Below, piece by piece: positions 17,436 through 25,895 of a stretch of 64,000 nucleotides of DNA (position 1 is the first letter of the stretch; each line of letters starts with the position of its first letter). The translations under genes and the position numbers were made by a program. The notes beneath the pieces are model-generated. The model was not told where the DNA came from. It did no database searches and saw only the letters and a program-made list of their open reading frames with translations. The stretch comes from Bradymonas sediminis (GTDB taxonomy: Bacteria > Myxococcota_A > Bradymonadia > Bradymonadales > Bradymonadaceae), in contig NZ_CP030032.1 in assembly GCF_003258315.1 (NCBI RefSeq), forward strand, positions 4,199,501 to 4,263,500. The letters are read 5' to 3'.

Positions 17436-18470
17436 ATGCGCGAACTCCCCACAGCCGACTCGAAACGCGACCGTCTAGCGACGCGACCACGGGGAGTTTT
17501 GCCGGCTTTGGTAGTCGCCGGATTCCACGGCCTGGTGGTGTTGATCATGGGGGCGGCGACTGCGGCCCTCTTCAGCACGAGCATCACGGTCGACGCGCTT
17601 CGCTGGGCGTGGCAGCAGCAAGAAGGGCTGGCATCGATCGGGCTGGGAATCGCCGGCCACCTGGGCCTCTGCGCGTTGGTCTGGGCGACGCTATTCTTGA
17701 GCGCCACGCGCATGAGACAACTTTGGCGAGCCAACGCCGAACCCGTTAGATTGACGCCCAAACCGATCGGCAGCGTGCTCACCGAAACCCTGGTCGTATT
17801 GCCGGTGGCGCTGGTCCTCATCATGGGGATCGCGCAATTGGCCCTGGTCAATATCACCGGGACGCTGGCCGATTTGGCGGTGATTCAATCCGCGCGCAGC
17901 GCCTGGGTCTGGATGCCCGAGGCGACCGAAGGCCGCTTCAACGTCGACCGCAGCCTGGTCGCCGAGAAAGCGCGCGTTCAGGCCGCGGCGGTCCTGGCCC
18001 CCACCGCATCCTCCGAATTCGGCAACTTCCGCCTGGGCGCTCACCCGGACTATACCAAGACCTTTCAAAAGACGATGGGCGCCATCTTTGGCACCCAGAT
18101 CGAGGGCGGCGGCGGCAGCAATGTGGGCGCCTATGCCAGGGCGCGCGCCGAGCAAAAGCTGACCCCCGGGCTCAACACAACCCCCTCGGAATTCAGCTTC
18201 TTCCTGGCCTTCGACGCCTCGAAATTCGAAGATCGAACCGCACGTAAATTCTATAATGCATGGGCTCATACCGAGGTCGAATTAGCCGAAACCGGCGATC
18301 GAATCGGCGTAACAATGACCCATCACTATTTCGTCCTCATGCCACTGGTTGCTGGAATTTTCGGCGAGCATAAGCAAATAAATGGCAAACACGGCTATTT
18401 TTTGACGCTCGAACGAAAATACACGCTGCGCAAACAGGTGAAAGTCAATGCGAAGCTGCCGCTGCGCTAA
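17436..18470 (+). CDS. TadE-like pseudopilin-type membrane protein
   Basis: A 344-residue protein with two N-terminal hydrophobic segments (near 24-48 and 68-88). Near residue 110 comes a TadE-like motif: GSVLTETLVVLPVALVLIMG followed by amphipathic sequence (LADLAVIQSARSAWVW). TadE-family proteins are minor pseudopilins of Flp/Tad systems; the conserved Glu after the small residues is present (TE). The two extra N-terminal spans are unusual for the family. The ATG has AAGGTG 6 bp upstream. The next gene starts inside its last codons, so translation is coupled. The role is inferred to be in an envelope-spanning appendage or secretion apparatus. Confidence 0.75.
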   Translation: MRELPTADSKRDRLATRPRGVLPALVVAGFHGLVVLIMGAATAALFSTSITVDALRWAWQQQEGLASIGLGIAGHLGLCALVWATLFLSATRMRQLWRANAEPVRLTPKPIGSVLTETLVVLPVALVLIMGIAQLALVNITGTLADLAVIQSARSAWVWMPEATEGRFNVDRSLVAEKARVQAAAVLAPTASSEFGNFRLGAHPDYTKTFQKTMGAIFGTQIEGGGGSNVGAYARARAEQKLTPGLNTTPSEFSFFLAFDASKFEDRTARKFYNAWAHTEVELAETGDRIGVTMTHHYFVLMPLVAGIFGEHKQINGKHGYFLTLERKYTLRKQVKVNAKLPLR

Positions 18471-19863
18471 AAATAGATGGCTCACACGGGGGATGAGTGA
18501 CGGTCTGGCGCGCTTCAATCGCGACGACTCCGGCGCGATCTTGCTGCTGGGCCTGGCGGGCATCCTCATCCTGATGATGCTCGGCTGGGTTTTGTACGAC
18601 ACCGGCCAGGTCAGCCGCGACAAAATGGACGTGCAGACCGCCGCCGACACCGCCGCCTATAGCCAGGCCGCGGTGCGCGCCCGGGCGATGAATAACCTCG
18701 CCTACGCCAATATCGCCAAGCGCTCGGTGGTGGGGATTCACGCCCAATATTACTCCCTCTGGAAGGGCTATGAGAAATGGTACACCGACACCTGCCCGCC
18801 CGACCCCGAAGACGAAGCGGCGGTCACGCTCTGCGAAGAAAACGAGAAGATCTACGAGGCCGAGAAGGACGGGGATTATAAGATCTTTAAGGATAAAAAT
18901 ACCAAGGAGTATTACCTTCAGGATCTCATCGCCATCGACAATTATCAGCGCTACACCCACGCCTTTACCCCGTGGTGGGGTTGGGCCGAGGCGGTGCACC
19001 GCGCGGCCCGAAACGGCGCGACGATGGCCTCATCCTTCCCCTATCCGGCCAGCCAGGGCCCCCCGGGGCGCTATCCGCTGGTCAACGCCATCGGGGACCG
19101 CGTGCTCAACGAGGTCGGCTGGTCGCCGCTGGTTCGCCACACCAACCTGGTCGACACCCTGCCGGTGATGCTGGCAAGCCACGACATCAATTATGATGAC
19201 GGCTATCACTTTATGCTCGAGAACGGCATGGGCCCCGAGCACAGCTTCTATAAGGACGAGCGCAACTTCAATAATGACGCGCACAAAGCCGCCTCCGAGG
19301 GCATGGCGGGCAGCCAAGACGTCCTGGACCACGCCTTTCAGTTCTTTCCGGGCATCATCCGAACCGAATCCAAAGACGCGTTCGGCAAACACGGTGAACC
19401 CTGGACCCTCTTCAACCCGGCCGAGCCGGCGCGCTGGAGCCTGCTGACCTCGAACCTGGTCTTCACCTACCGCCACGAAAAAGAGCTCTTCGGGGATATG
19501 CGCAATAAATACGGCTATATGAAGAAAGACTATAGCCTCGAGGACGAAGAGAAATACCGCTCCAGCGGCTATTGGGGCATGGCGCGCGCGGAGATGTCAT
19601 TTCAGGGCGGCTTCCGCACCCCCGACCTGTGGCACCCGCGCTGGACCGCGCGCATGCGCCCGGTCGCGCTGCCTGGCGAGATGCAGAAGGTCGGCGTCGA
19701 GATGTCGAGCGTCTACCACGATATGCTCCCCTTCCTTGCGTTTAGCGGCATCCTCATCACCGGAAGCTCGTCGATCATCAACGAATCCTTTGATGACCTG
19801 GTCTTCATGGAACGCGCGACCCGCGCCCTCGGCCACTCAACCGTGGAGGGCATCACGAAATGA
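18448..19863 (+). CDS. TadG-like membrane protein
   Basis: The 471-residue protein has an N-terminal pseudopilin-like segment (DDSGAILLLGLAGILILMMLGWVL) preceded by basic residues. A region typical of TadG/TadE-associated proteins follows: DKMDVQTAADTAAYSQAAVRARAMNNLAYANIAK. The large remainder is hydrophilic and rich in aromatic and charged residues, with no von Willebrand A motif that I can see. I chose ATG 18448 because AGGTGA at 18436-18441 is well spaced; this overlaps the previous gene by 23 bp and implies translational coupling. It ends with an ATGA overlap with the next gene. Confidence 0.75.
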   Translation: MRSCRCAKNRWLTRGMSDGLARFNRDDSGAILLLGLAGILILMMLGWVLYDTGQVSRDKMDVQTAADTAAYSQAAVRARAMNNLAYANIAKRSVVGIHAQYYSLWKGYEKWYTDTCPPDPEDEAAVTLCEENEKIYEAEKDGDYKIFKDKNTKEYYLQDLIAIDNYQRYTHAFTPWWGWAEAVHRAARNGATMASSFPYPASQGPPGRYPLVNAIGDRVLNEVGWSPLVRHTNLVDTLPVMLASHDINYDDGYHFMLENGMGPEHSFYKDERNFNNDAHKAASEGMAGSQDVLDHAFQFFPGIIRTESKDAFGKHGEPWTLFNPAEPARWSLLTSNLVFTYRHEKELFGDMRNKYGYMKKDYSLEDEEKYRSSGYWGMARAEMSFQGGFRTPDLWHPRWTARMRPVALPGEMQKVGVEMSSVYHDMLPFLAFSGILITGSSSIINESFDDLVFMERATRALGHSTVEGITK

Positions 19864-20720
19864 AACGACTCCAGTCGCTCAAAACCAAGCTGACCCGCCC
19901 GATGCGCAGATTTCTGGCCGATGAAGGCGGCGCGACGCTGACCGAGTTCATCATCACCTTGCCGATCTTTATCCTGATTTTTGCGGGCATCGCCAACCTG
20001 TCGCGCCTGAACACCGCGGTGGTGCGCACCAGCGGGGTCGCCTACGCCACGATGTGGGATAACGCGCTGGAGGTCCAAAAAGACACCGCGGGCATTCACA
20101 CCTCGGTGGGCCACGCCGGCAGCGCCATCAAGGCGAATATGACCACCTACCGTGACAAACAAGAAGAGGACTACGTCCACCAGGTGGTGCGCCGTGAGAC
20201 CAACGCCCAGGGCTCGGGCCTGGCCTCGAAGGGAACGCTCGGGGAGTCGGAGGCGCGGGTACGATCGACGCATAAGGAGATCAAACTTCGCTGGATCCAC
20301 GCCGACGTGACCTCCAATATCCAGCCCATCGTGGGCGACTCGACCTACGGCAAACGCCTCTTCGACGATGGCTCATCAGCCCCGCGCGTCAGCTTTAACT
20401 CCAGCAACGGCTTCGGCACCGGCACCACCGGGCTCACCGGCTCCAAGCCCCGCCTGGCGCACGCGACCTCCGCGCATTACGGCGAAGAAATGGGCACCGA
20501 CACCCAGACCGTGACGATCGCCGGGCAGCAATTCCATATCTATCAATATTATAACACGCTGGTGTCGCCGCGCTGGCAGCGCGAAGACGCCGCAGGTGTC
20601 GTGGCGCGCGGCGCCCTCAAGGGCATCTCGGCCTACGATAACCTGCTCGGTATCGCCGAGACTCAGCGCCTGACCAAGCAGTCCCAGACGGTCAATAAGA
20701 TAAAGGGAGCGATGGAATGA
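19860..20720 (+). CDS. TadE-like pilus assembly protein
   Basis: A 286-residue protein with the most typical TadE motif in the cluster: DEGGATLTEFIITLPIFILI near residues 21-40 followed by FAGIANLSRLNTAVVRTSGVAYATM. The Gly-Ala and the Glu five residues later match the class III prepilin-like processing region of the family. The rest is a hydrophilic, probably periplasmic domain with no recognised fold. It overlaps both neighbours by 4 bp (ATGA), so the four genes 17436-21721 form one tightly coupled unit. Confidence 0.8.
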   Translation: MKRLQSLKTKLTRPMRRFLADEGGATLTEFIITLPIFILIFAGIANLSRLNTAVVRTSGVAYATMWDNALEVQKDTAGIHTSVGHAGSAIKANMTTYRDKQEEDYVHQVVRRETNAQGSGLASKGTLGESEARVRSTHKEIKLRWIHADVTSNIQPIVGDSTYGKRLFDDGSSAPRVSFNSSNGFGTGTTGLTGSKPRLAHATSAHYGEEMGTDTQTVTIAGQQFHIYQYYNTLVSPRWQREDAAGVVARGALKGISAYDNLLGIAETQRLTKQSQTVNKIKGAME

Positions 20721-21721
20721 CACAGCAACGCAGCGCCCCAAAAACGTCGCGCGCGCGCCGACTCCTCTCGCTCACCGCCCTGCTCTTCGCCGGCGCCGGC
20801 CTGGTGGTCGTCGGGCTGAGCGCAACCGTCTGGGCCCCCGGCGACGGCGTGTCGGTCTCCCAGGCCAATATCCTCGACCTCTTTAGCGCCGACGCTAACC
20901 CCCAGGCCGGGTTCCAGCGCGCCCTCAAACACCTGGGCCACGAACCCCCCCGCGCCTTCGATATCAACGGCAATACGATCTATTTCTCGGTCAACCATAT
21001 CGATAAAAAACCGATCGAGGTGCTCAAGCGCTACCAGGACGAATTCCATCACCAGAAGCTCAACTCCAAGAGCTATATTACCCTGGCCGACGCCGACACC
21101 CAGCAGGCCCGCCAGGATATGTTGACCGGCGGCATCATCCCCTCGCGCATCAGCGAGCAATATGTCGCCATGGGCGGCGGCCTGACCGGCAATCACGCCC
21201 GCACCCGCGAGGAACTCGCCGGGCTCGAAGCGCAATACCAGCGCGGCGATATCGCCAATAAGTTTAGCGCCTATCGCCACGTCGAGGCGTTCCAGAACCC
21301 CGGCGCCCGCTACACCACCGTAGTCGCGAGCTGGAGCGACGAGAAATTCGACTACCGCAAGATGCTCGCCGGCAGTCAGGTCCCGGGGCAAAACGTCGAC
21401 CCGCGCATTCCGATCTGCCCGGGTTGCACCCGCTTGCAGCGATTTACCGACCTTGATCCCGAGGCCAACCATAGCGACCATATCTTTATCGGCACCTCCA
21501 GCGTGGACAAGATCCTCAGCTTTTACGAGCGCTCCTTGAGCGCGCGCGGATGGCAATTGGAGCCGGTCGCCGAGCTCCTACAGGACGCACATCGCGACGA
21601 CCCCGCACTTTCCAACGCGCAAATGCTGCTCTATCGGCGCGAAGACGGCGCCCTGCGGCTCACGGTTTATCCCAACGGTCCACATAAGATCATCGCACAT
21701 TTAACCCTGTCTGATGGCTGA
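20717..21721 (+). CDS. TM-anchored protein of unknown function in the Tad-like operon
   Basis: Not recognised. The 334 residues have an N-terminal signal-anchor (LLSLTALLFAGAGLVVVGLS, near 16-35) and then an apparently duplicated layout. The first half has a block around NTIYFSVNHIDKKPIEVLKRYQ; the second half has a similar block around HIFIGTSSVDKILSFYERSL followed by ARGWQLEP. Both blocks read as beta-strand, turn, helix, suggesting two related alpha/beta domains. A CPGC motif near residue 235 could bind metal or form a disulfide. It is translationally coupled to the TadE-like gene upstream (ATGA) and is 33 bp from the peptidoglycan hydrolase gene, so it is probably part of the same envelope machine. 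Confidence 0.7.
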   Translation: MTQQRSAPKTSRARRLLSLTALLFAGAGLVVVGLSATVWAPGDGVSVSQANILDLFSADANPQAGFQRALKHLGHEPPRAFDINGNTIYFSVNHIDKKPIEVLKRYQDEFHHQKLNSKSYITLADADTQQARQDMLTGGIIPSRISEQYVAMGGGLTGNHARTREELAGLEAQYQRGDIANKFSAYRHVEAFQNPGARYTTVVASWSDEKFDYRKMLAGSQVPGQNVDPRIPICPGCTRLQRFTDLDPEANHSDHIFIGTSSVDKILSFYERSLSARGWQLEPVAELLQDAHRDDPALSNAQMLLYRREDGALRLTVYPNGPHKIIAHLTLSDG

Positions 21722-21754
21722 TTTAAGTCACCAAGTAGATACTCGAGGTTCAAA

Positions 21755-24700
21755 ATGAATAGCGCGCGAACACATCGCTTAGCCCGCCTCTTACTCGGGG
21801 CCGCCTGCCTGCTCGCCCTCGCCGGCTGCGGAATGACCGACGACGAACCCGCCGCGGTCATCCCGCAGACCTCGGATATCTATGTGACCCAGGGTCAGGA
21901 GGTAAAAACCAAGGACATCAGTGGTTTTTGCAAGGTCCAAACCGACCGGGGCGAGAAGGAACTCCAGGAATATCTGGCCAACGTGGTCAGCTGCGAGGCC
22001 GCCTATAGCGCCGATATCGAGGCGCTTAAGGCCCAGGCCATCGCCGCGCGCTCGTTCGCGATGTATATCAACCACGGCCTGAAGCGCCCGCTGCGCTCAA
22101 GCCAGGCCGACCAGCACTACGCCTGCGGGCGCCCCATCCGCGCCCTCGCCCGCCAGGCCGTCAAAGAGACCGCCGGGGTCGTCGGCCAATATAATGGCAC
22201 GCTGGTGCCGCTCTTCTACAAGGCCGGCTCCGAGCAACAGACCGCATCCTGCCGGGGCATCGGTGGCGGCGCCACCAACACCGAGCATTTTATCACCTAT
22301 AACGAGGGCAAGCGCGGCAGCGCCGTCCAGGGCGCCTATGGCCAGCCCAGCAGCAACGACAACCGCGGCGATATGAGCCAATGGGGCGCGGTTTGCCTGG
22401 AGCGAAAGGGCAAAAAAGCGCTGGATATCCTGCGCTTTTATTACGGCGCCGACATCGAGACCGTCCAACTTCAGGGCTCCTGCATCGCCAATACGGTCGA
22501 CGAAGCCGTGCTAACCGACGGCAGCGGCGCGGGCGCGCAAGAGTGTACCTCGACCACCGAGCGCCCCGATATCATCGAGCGCTCCGGCTGGGGCGCACGC
22601 CCGCCGCGCTCGCTGACCGGCAAGCACACGCCCAACCGCTTCGCCATTCACCACGCCGTGTCGCCCAATAACCTGTCGGTCTCGGGCGCCGAGCGCATCC
22701 GCGGCTTCCAGGACTACCATATGGACGGCCACGGCTGGCCCGATATCGGCTATCACTTCTTGATCGACCGTGACGGTAAAATCTACCGCGGCACCGCCGA
22801 AGACCGCATCGGTGCGCACGTCGGCGGGCAGAATACCGGCAACATCGGCATCAGCTTCCTGGGCCAATACCAGCCTCCCTCGGCGCTGGGAATCCCGGCC
22901 GCCGAGCCGACCGACGAGGCGCTTAAATCCGCCGGGAAGCTCATTCGCTACCTGGCCGACAAATATAATATCGACGTGAAGCGCTCGGTCGTGCAGGGTC
23001 ACCGCGAGAACCCGGGCCAATCCACCTCCTGCCCGGGCGATTTGCTGCTCAATCAGATCCCCAAGATCATCACCTACGCCGGCTCCGACGTCCTCTGCGG
23101 CCGCCCCGAGCGCCCGCATGACGAGGTTCGTGACACCCCGAAATTCAACCTGGAGGCCACGAATTATAAATATATCAAGATCAAGGCCACCGCCGACACC
23201 CCGGCCCCCTACCCGCGCAGCGTCGGCGGGTTCGAGGTCGACTCGGTCTTCTTCCAAACCGACCGCAGCGCCCCGGCCGTCTATGCGTCTTCGGTCGCCA
23301 GCAGCTCCGACGACGTGACCGGCGCCAGCGGGGCGACCGGCCCGCCCAATAACGATAGCTGCGGCTCGCGCACCAGCAACGCCGCGGTGCTCGGCGTCGG
23401 CGAAGAGATCGTCCTAGGCTTCCCAAGCACCTTCAAAAGCGGCGCGGTGATCTCGGTCGTCCAGAACGAATTCAGCAGCATGGCCGGGTGCAACTCCGGC
23501 TATAGCGCCGAGGTCTGGGCCTCGCCCGACAAAGAGAATTGGGTCAAGATCGCCAGCGACATCTCCGGCAATATCTCCGGCCTGAGCGCCCCCGCGTCCA
23601 GCGTCCACTTCCAGACACCGCGCGACGGCGCGAGCTACGCCAGCGGCAACCTCAACCTCACCGTGGACGCCTCACCCGACGTCCAACACGTCGAGTATTT
23701 CATCGGCGGCCGCTCCATTGGCACCGGCACCGACTGGGATAGCTCCTTCCGCCTGGCCCACCTGCTTGAGGGCGAAGGCACCTATAAAATCACCGCCCGC
23801 GCGGTCGGCAGCGACGGACAGACCGTGGCCACCGACACCGTCACCATCACGCTGAGCGACGCGTTCCGCTTCTCCAGCCCGCGCCCCGGCCCGGCCGGCA
23901 TGTCGGCCCTGGCCCCCAAGGACGCCACCTTCAAGGTGATCGGCGGGCCCTCCGAGATCGTCACCGTCATCTACGAGTCCGACGGCTATAACGTCGGCGA
24001 GTCCTCGCAGCGCTCAAGTGACTTCCGGGTCGCCTACTCCTTTGACAACCTCAGCGGCACCGACGGCTTCCGGCGCATCATCGCCTACGCCAAGAACGCA
24101 GCCGGTGAGATCATCGCGACCGCCGAACTCGACGTGTTGGTCTCCGCCCACATTCAGGACGGCCTGGAGTGGGTCCGACCGGCCTCTCGCGGCTGGTATA
24201 GCCCCAAGATCCGCATGCGCACGCGCCGCCTCAACCCCGAGATTATCTCGGTCGACTACGAGGTCGAGGACAAAGCGGTCTGCCGCTCCGACAACCCTGA
24301 CACTAACTTCGCCTGCACCCATAAATTCAGCCAACGCGGCTGGGTCGAGATCACGGCGGTCGGCTACGACACCAAAGAGCAACTGAGCGACCCGGCCGAG
24401 CGCGAAGCGCACACCATCGCCAAGGTCAAAATCAAGGTCTTCATCACCAACGAGGACGGCACGGTCCCCGGCTATGAGCTCGGCGATGACGATGAACCCC
24501 TGCCCGGCTCGGGCAGTGACGGCGGCGGCAGCGCGCCGGGCGGCGGCGGCGAAGCCGACTCCGCTATGGCCGAGAAGCTCGCGGTCCAGGGCGGCCAATG
24601 CTCCGGCGTGGGCAACGGCGGCATGGCCGCTCGCTGCAGCAACGGCCGAGGCGGCTATTCCACCGGACAATGCTGGGGCTTTGTAAAAGCCGCGGTCATT

Positions 24701-25036
24701 CGCTCCGGCCTGGCAACCCGCGCCGACATCGACCGCCTCGCCGCCAAGGTCGGCATGAGCGCCTATCAGGTCCAGGTCAGCGCCTCCGGCTTCACCCACG
24801 CCGCCGACCGCGCCAGCCCCGAGGCCCTGGCCTCGACTATGGGCCTTAAAAAGATCGACGTCCCGCCGTCCCAGGCCCCCCGCGGCGCCATCATCGGTTG
24901 GTTCGCCGGCTGCCGCGGCTACCACGCCACCTATGGCCATATCGAGGTCGCCATGGGCGACGGGTATGCCTGCTCGGACTTCTGCGGCCCCGTGGGCAAC
25001 GCGAGCTGCGGACGTGTCTTCGTGCCGATCAAATAG
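21755..25036 (+). CDS. Lipoprotein with SpoIID, PGRP/amidase and CHAP-like domains
   Basis: A 1093-residue predicted peptidoglycan-remodelling lipoprotein. Lipobox LAGC (residues 22-25). Domain 1 (about 55-240) is SpoIID/LytB-like: LQEYLANVVSCEAAYS with the candidate catalytic Glu, EALKAQAIAARSFAMY, and MSQWGA; family members are lytic transglycosylases acting on denuded glycans. Domain 2 (about 268-440) is PGRP/amidase_2: SGWGARPPR, AIHHAV (zinc His near 298), DIGYHFLIDRDGKIY, and GHREN...TSCPG (zinc His near 414 and Cys near 423). Beta-rich Ig-like repeats follow (about 450-930). Domain 3 (about 950-1093) is CHAP/NlpC-like, with GQCWGFVKAA (candidate Cys near 971) and YGHIEVAMGDGYACSD (candidate His near 1062). 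Three potentially catalytic domains in one chain is unusual. It sits 33 bp after the Tad-like genes. Confidence 0.88.
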   Translation: MNSARTHRLARLLLGAACLLALAGCGMTDDEPAAVIPQTSDIYVTQGQEVKTKDISGFCKVQTDRGEKELQEYLANVVSCEAAYSADIEALKAQAIAARSFAMYINHGLKRPLRSSQADQHYACGRPIRALARQAVKETAGVVGQYNGTLVPLFYKAGSEQQTASCRGIGGGATNTEHFITYNEGKRGSAVQGAYGQPSSNDNRGDMSQWGAVCLERKGKKALDILRFYYGADIETVQLQGSCIANTVDEAVLTDGSGAGAQECTSTTERPDIIERSGWGARPPRSLTGKHTPNRFAIHHAVSPNNLSVSGAERIRGFQDYHMDGHGWPDIGYHFLIDRDGKIYRGTAEDRIGAHVGGQNTGNIGISFLGQYQPPSALGIPAAEPTDEALKSAGKLIRYLADKYNIDVKRSVVQGHRENPGQSTSCPGDLLLNQIPKIITYAGSDVLCGRPERPHDEVRDTPKFNLEATNYKYIKIKATADTPAPYPRSVGGFEVDSVFFQTDRSAPAVYASSVASSSDDVTGASGATGPPNNDSCGSRTSNAAVLGVGEEIVLGFPSTFKSGAVISVVQNEFSSMAGCNSGYSAEVWASPDKENWVKIASDISGNISGLSAPASSVHFQTPRDGASYASGNLNLTVDASPDVQHVEYFIGGRSIGTGTDWDSSFRLAHLLEGEGTYKITARAVGSDGQTVATDTVTITLSDAFRFSSPRPGPAGMSALAPKDATFKVIGGPSEIVTVIYESDGYNVGESSQRSSDFRVAYSFDNLSGTDGFRRIIAYAKNAAGEIIATAELDVLVSAHIQDGLEWVRPASRGWYSPKIRMRTRRLNPEIISVDYEVEDKAVCRSDNPDTNFACTHKFSQRGWVEITAVGYDTKEQLSDPAEREAHTIAKVKIKVFITNEDGTVPGYELGDDDEPLPGSGSDGGGSAPGGGGEADSAMAEKLAVQGGQCSGVGNGGMAARCSNGRGGYSTGQCWGFVKAAVIRSGLATRADIDRLAAKVGMSAYQVQVSASGFTHAADRASPEALASTMGLKKIDVPPSQAPRGAIIGWFAGCRGYHATYGHIEVAMGDGYACSDFCGPVGNASCGRVFVPIK

Positions 25037-25116
25037 ACCCTAGACGAACCCACGGCGCCGGCTTGACCGCCGGCGCCGCTTCCAAATTGCTCATCAATCG
25101 CCGAGGAATTCAGGCC

Positions 25117-25764
25117 ATGAAAAATATATCCACCGACTTACGCACACTCCTTGCCCCCTCTAAATCAGGCATCTCGATCGCGCTGCTCGCCCTGGCCCTC
25201 GCCGGCTTTGGCTGCGAGGACTCGAAGGTCGTCGGCCAAACCACCGGCAAGAATAATGGCACACAAACTCAACGCGATGTCGGCGGCACCGGCGAGGTTG
25301 ACGACGCCGGCCACGGCCACGACGAAGATGTCACGCTCATCGCCCCCGGCTTCGTCAACGGCTCCTGGCGCGTCGGCGCCGCCGAGGACCAGTCCCTGAT
25401 CGTCAACCTTGACCTCATCCAGGAGGACGGCGCCACCGAAGTCGAGGGCTATTATACCATGAGCATGCTCGCCGAGAACGGCGCCGCCGACAAAGGCGGC
25501 GACATCATGAGCTCCTCCACCTTCGACGGCACCACGCTCACCGTCCAGTGGAACCCGACCCAAAACGAGAACGAAATCTATACCATCGAGGCGACCAAAC
25601 AGGACGAAAATAACTTCACCGGAACCCTGAGCGCCCTGGTCTTTACCGACGTTAATCAAGAGATTCGCATCAGCCGATACCCCGGCTCCCCGAGCACCGA
25701 CGGAGAAGGCGAGGAGACCGCCGGTGATATCGACGCCGGCCAGCAGGGCGGCGCCGGCGGCTGA
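25117..25764 (+). CDS. Small exported protein, probable lipoprotein
   Basis: A 215-residue protein with a signal sequence (IALLALALAGFGC) whose Cys is preceded by an imperfect lipobox, then a low-complexity Asn/Asp/His-rich linker (residues about 40-70). A beta-rich domain of about 110 residues follows (GSWRVGAAEDQSLIVNLDL, then TLTVQWNPTQNENEIYTIEA), with a Gly/Asp/Glu-rich C-terminal tail. I chose ATG 25117 because GAGGA at 25103-25107 is well placed; an extension upstream to 24898 would overlap the previous gene and bury the signal peptide. It is last in the Tad-like cluster and is followed by a strong terminator. Function unknown. Confidence 0.75.
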   Translation: MKNISTDLRTLLAPSKSGISIALLALALAGFGCEDSKVVGQTTGKNNGTQTQRDVGGTGEVDDAGHGHDEDVTLIAPGFVNGSWRVGAAEDQSLIVNLDLIQEDGATEVEGYYTMSMLAENGAADKGGDIMSSSTFDGTTLTVQWNPTQNENEIYTIEATKQDENNFTGTLSALVFTDVNQEIRISRYPGSPSTDGEGEETAGDIDAGQQGGAGG

Positions 25765-25793
25765 GGTCGCCCGAGCAAATATCCCCTGAGCAC

Positions 25794-25830
25794 AAGAGCG
25801 CCCGTCCACCAAATAGACGGGCGCTCTTTT
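25794..25830 (+). terminator. Strong intrinsic terminator closing the Tad-like operon
   Basis: A perfect 13-bp stem (AAGAGCGCCCGTC at 25794-25806 with its complement at 25816-25828, loop of 9) runs into TTTT, 30 bp after the last stop codon. Confidence 0.92.
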
Positions 25831-25895
25831 ATGCTCTAAGCTGAGCGCGCAACTCCGTGATTTCGCTTCACTTCTGCCAGCACGCCGATCCCCAA

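Noticed and set aside
24898-25116. Upstream extension of the small lipoprotein gene at 25117
   Set aside because: It overlaps the 3' end of the three-domain hydrolase gene and buries a good signal peptide; an RBS is present only at 25117.
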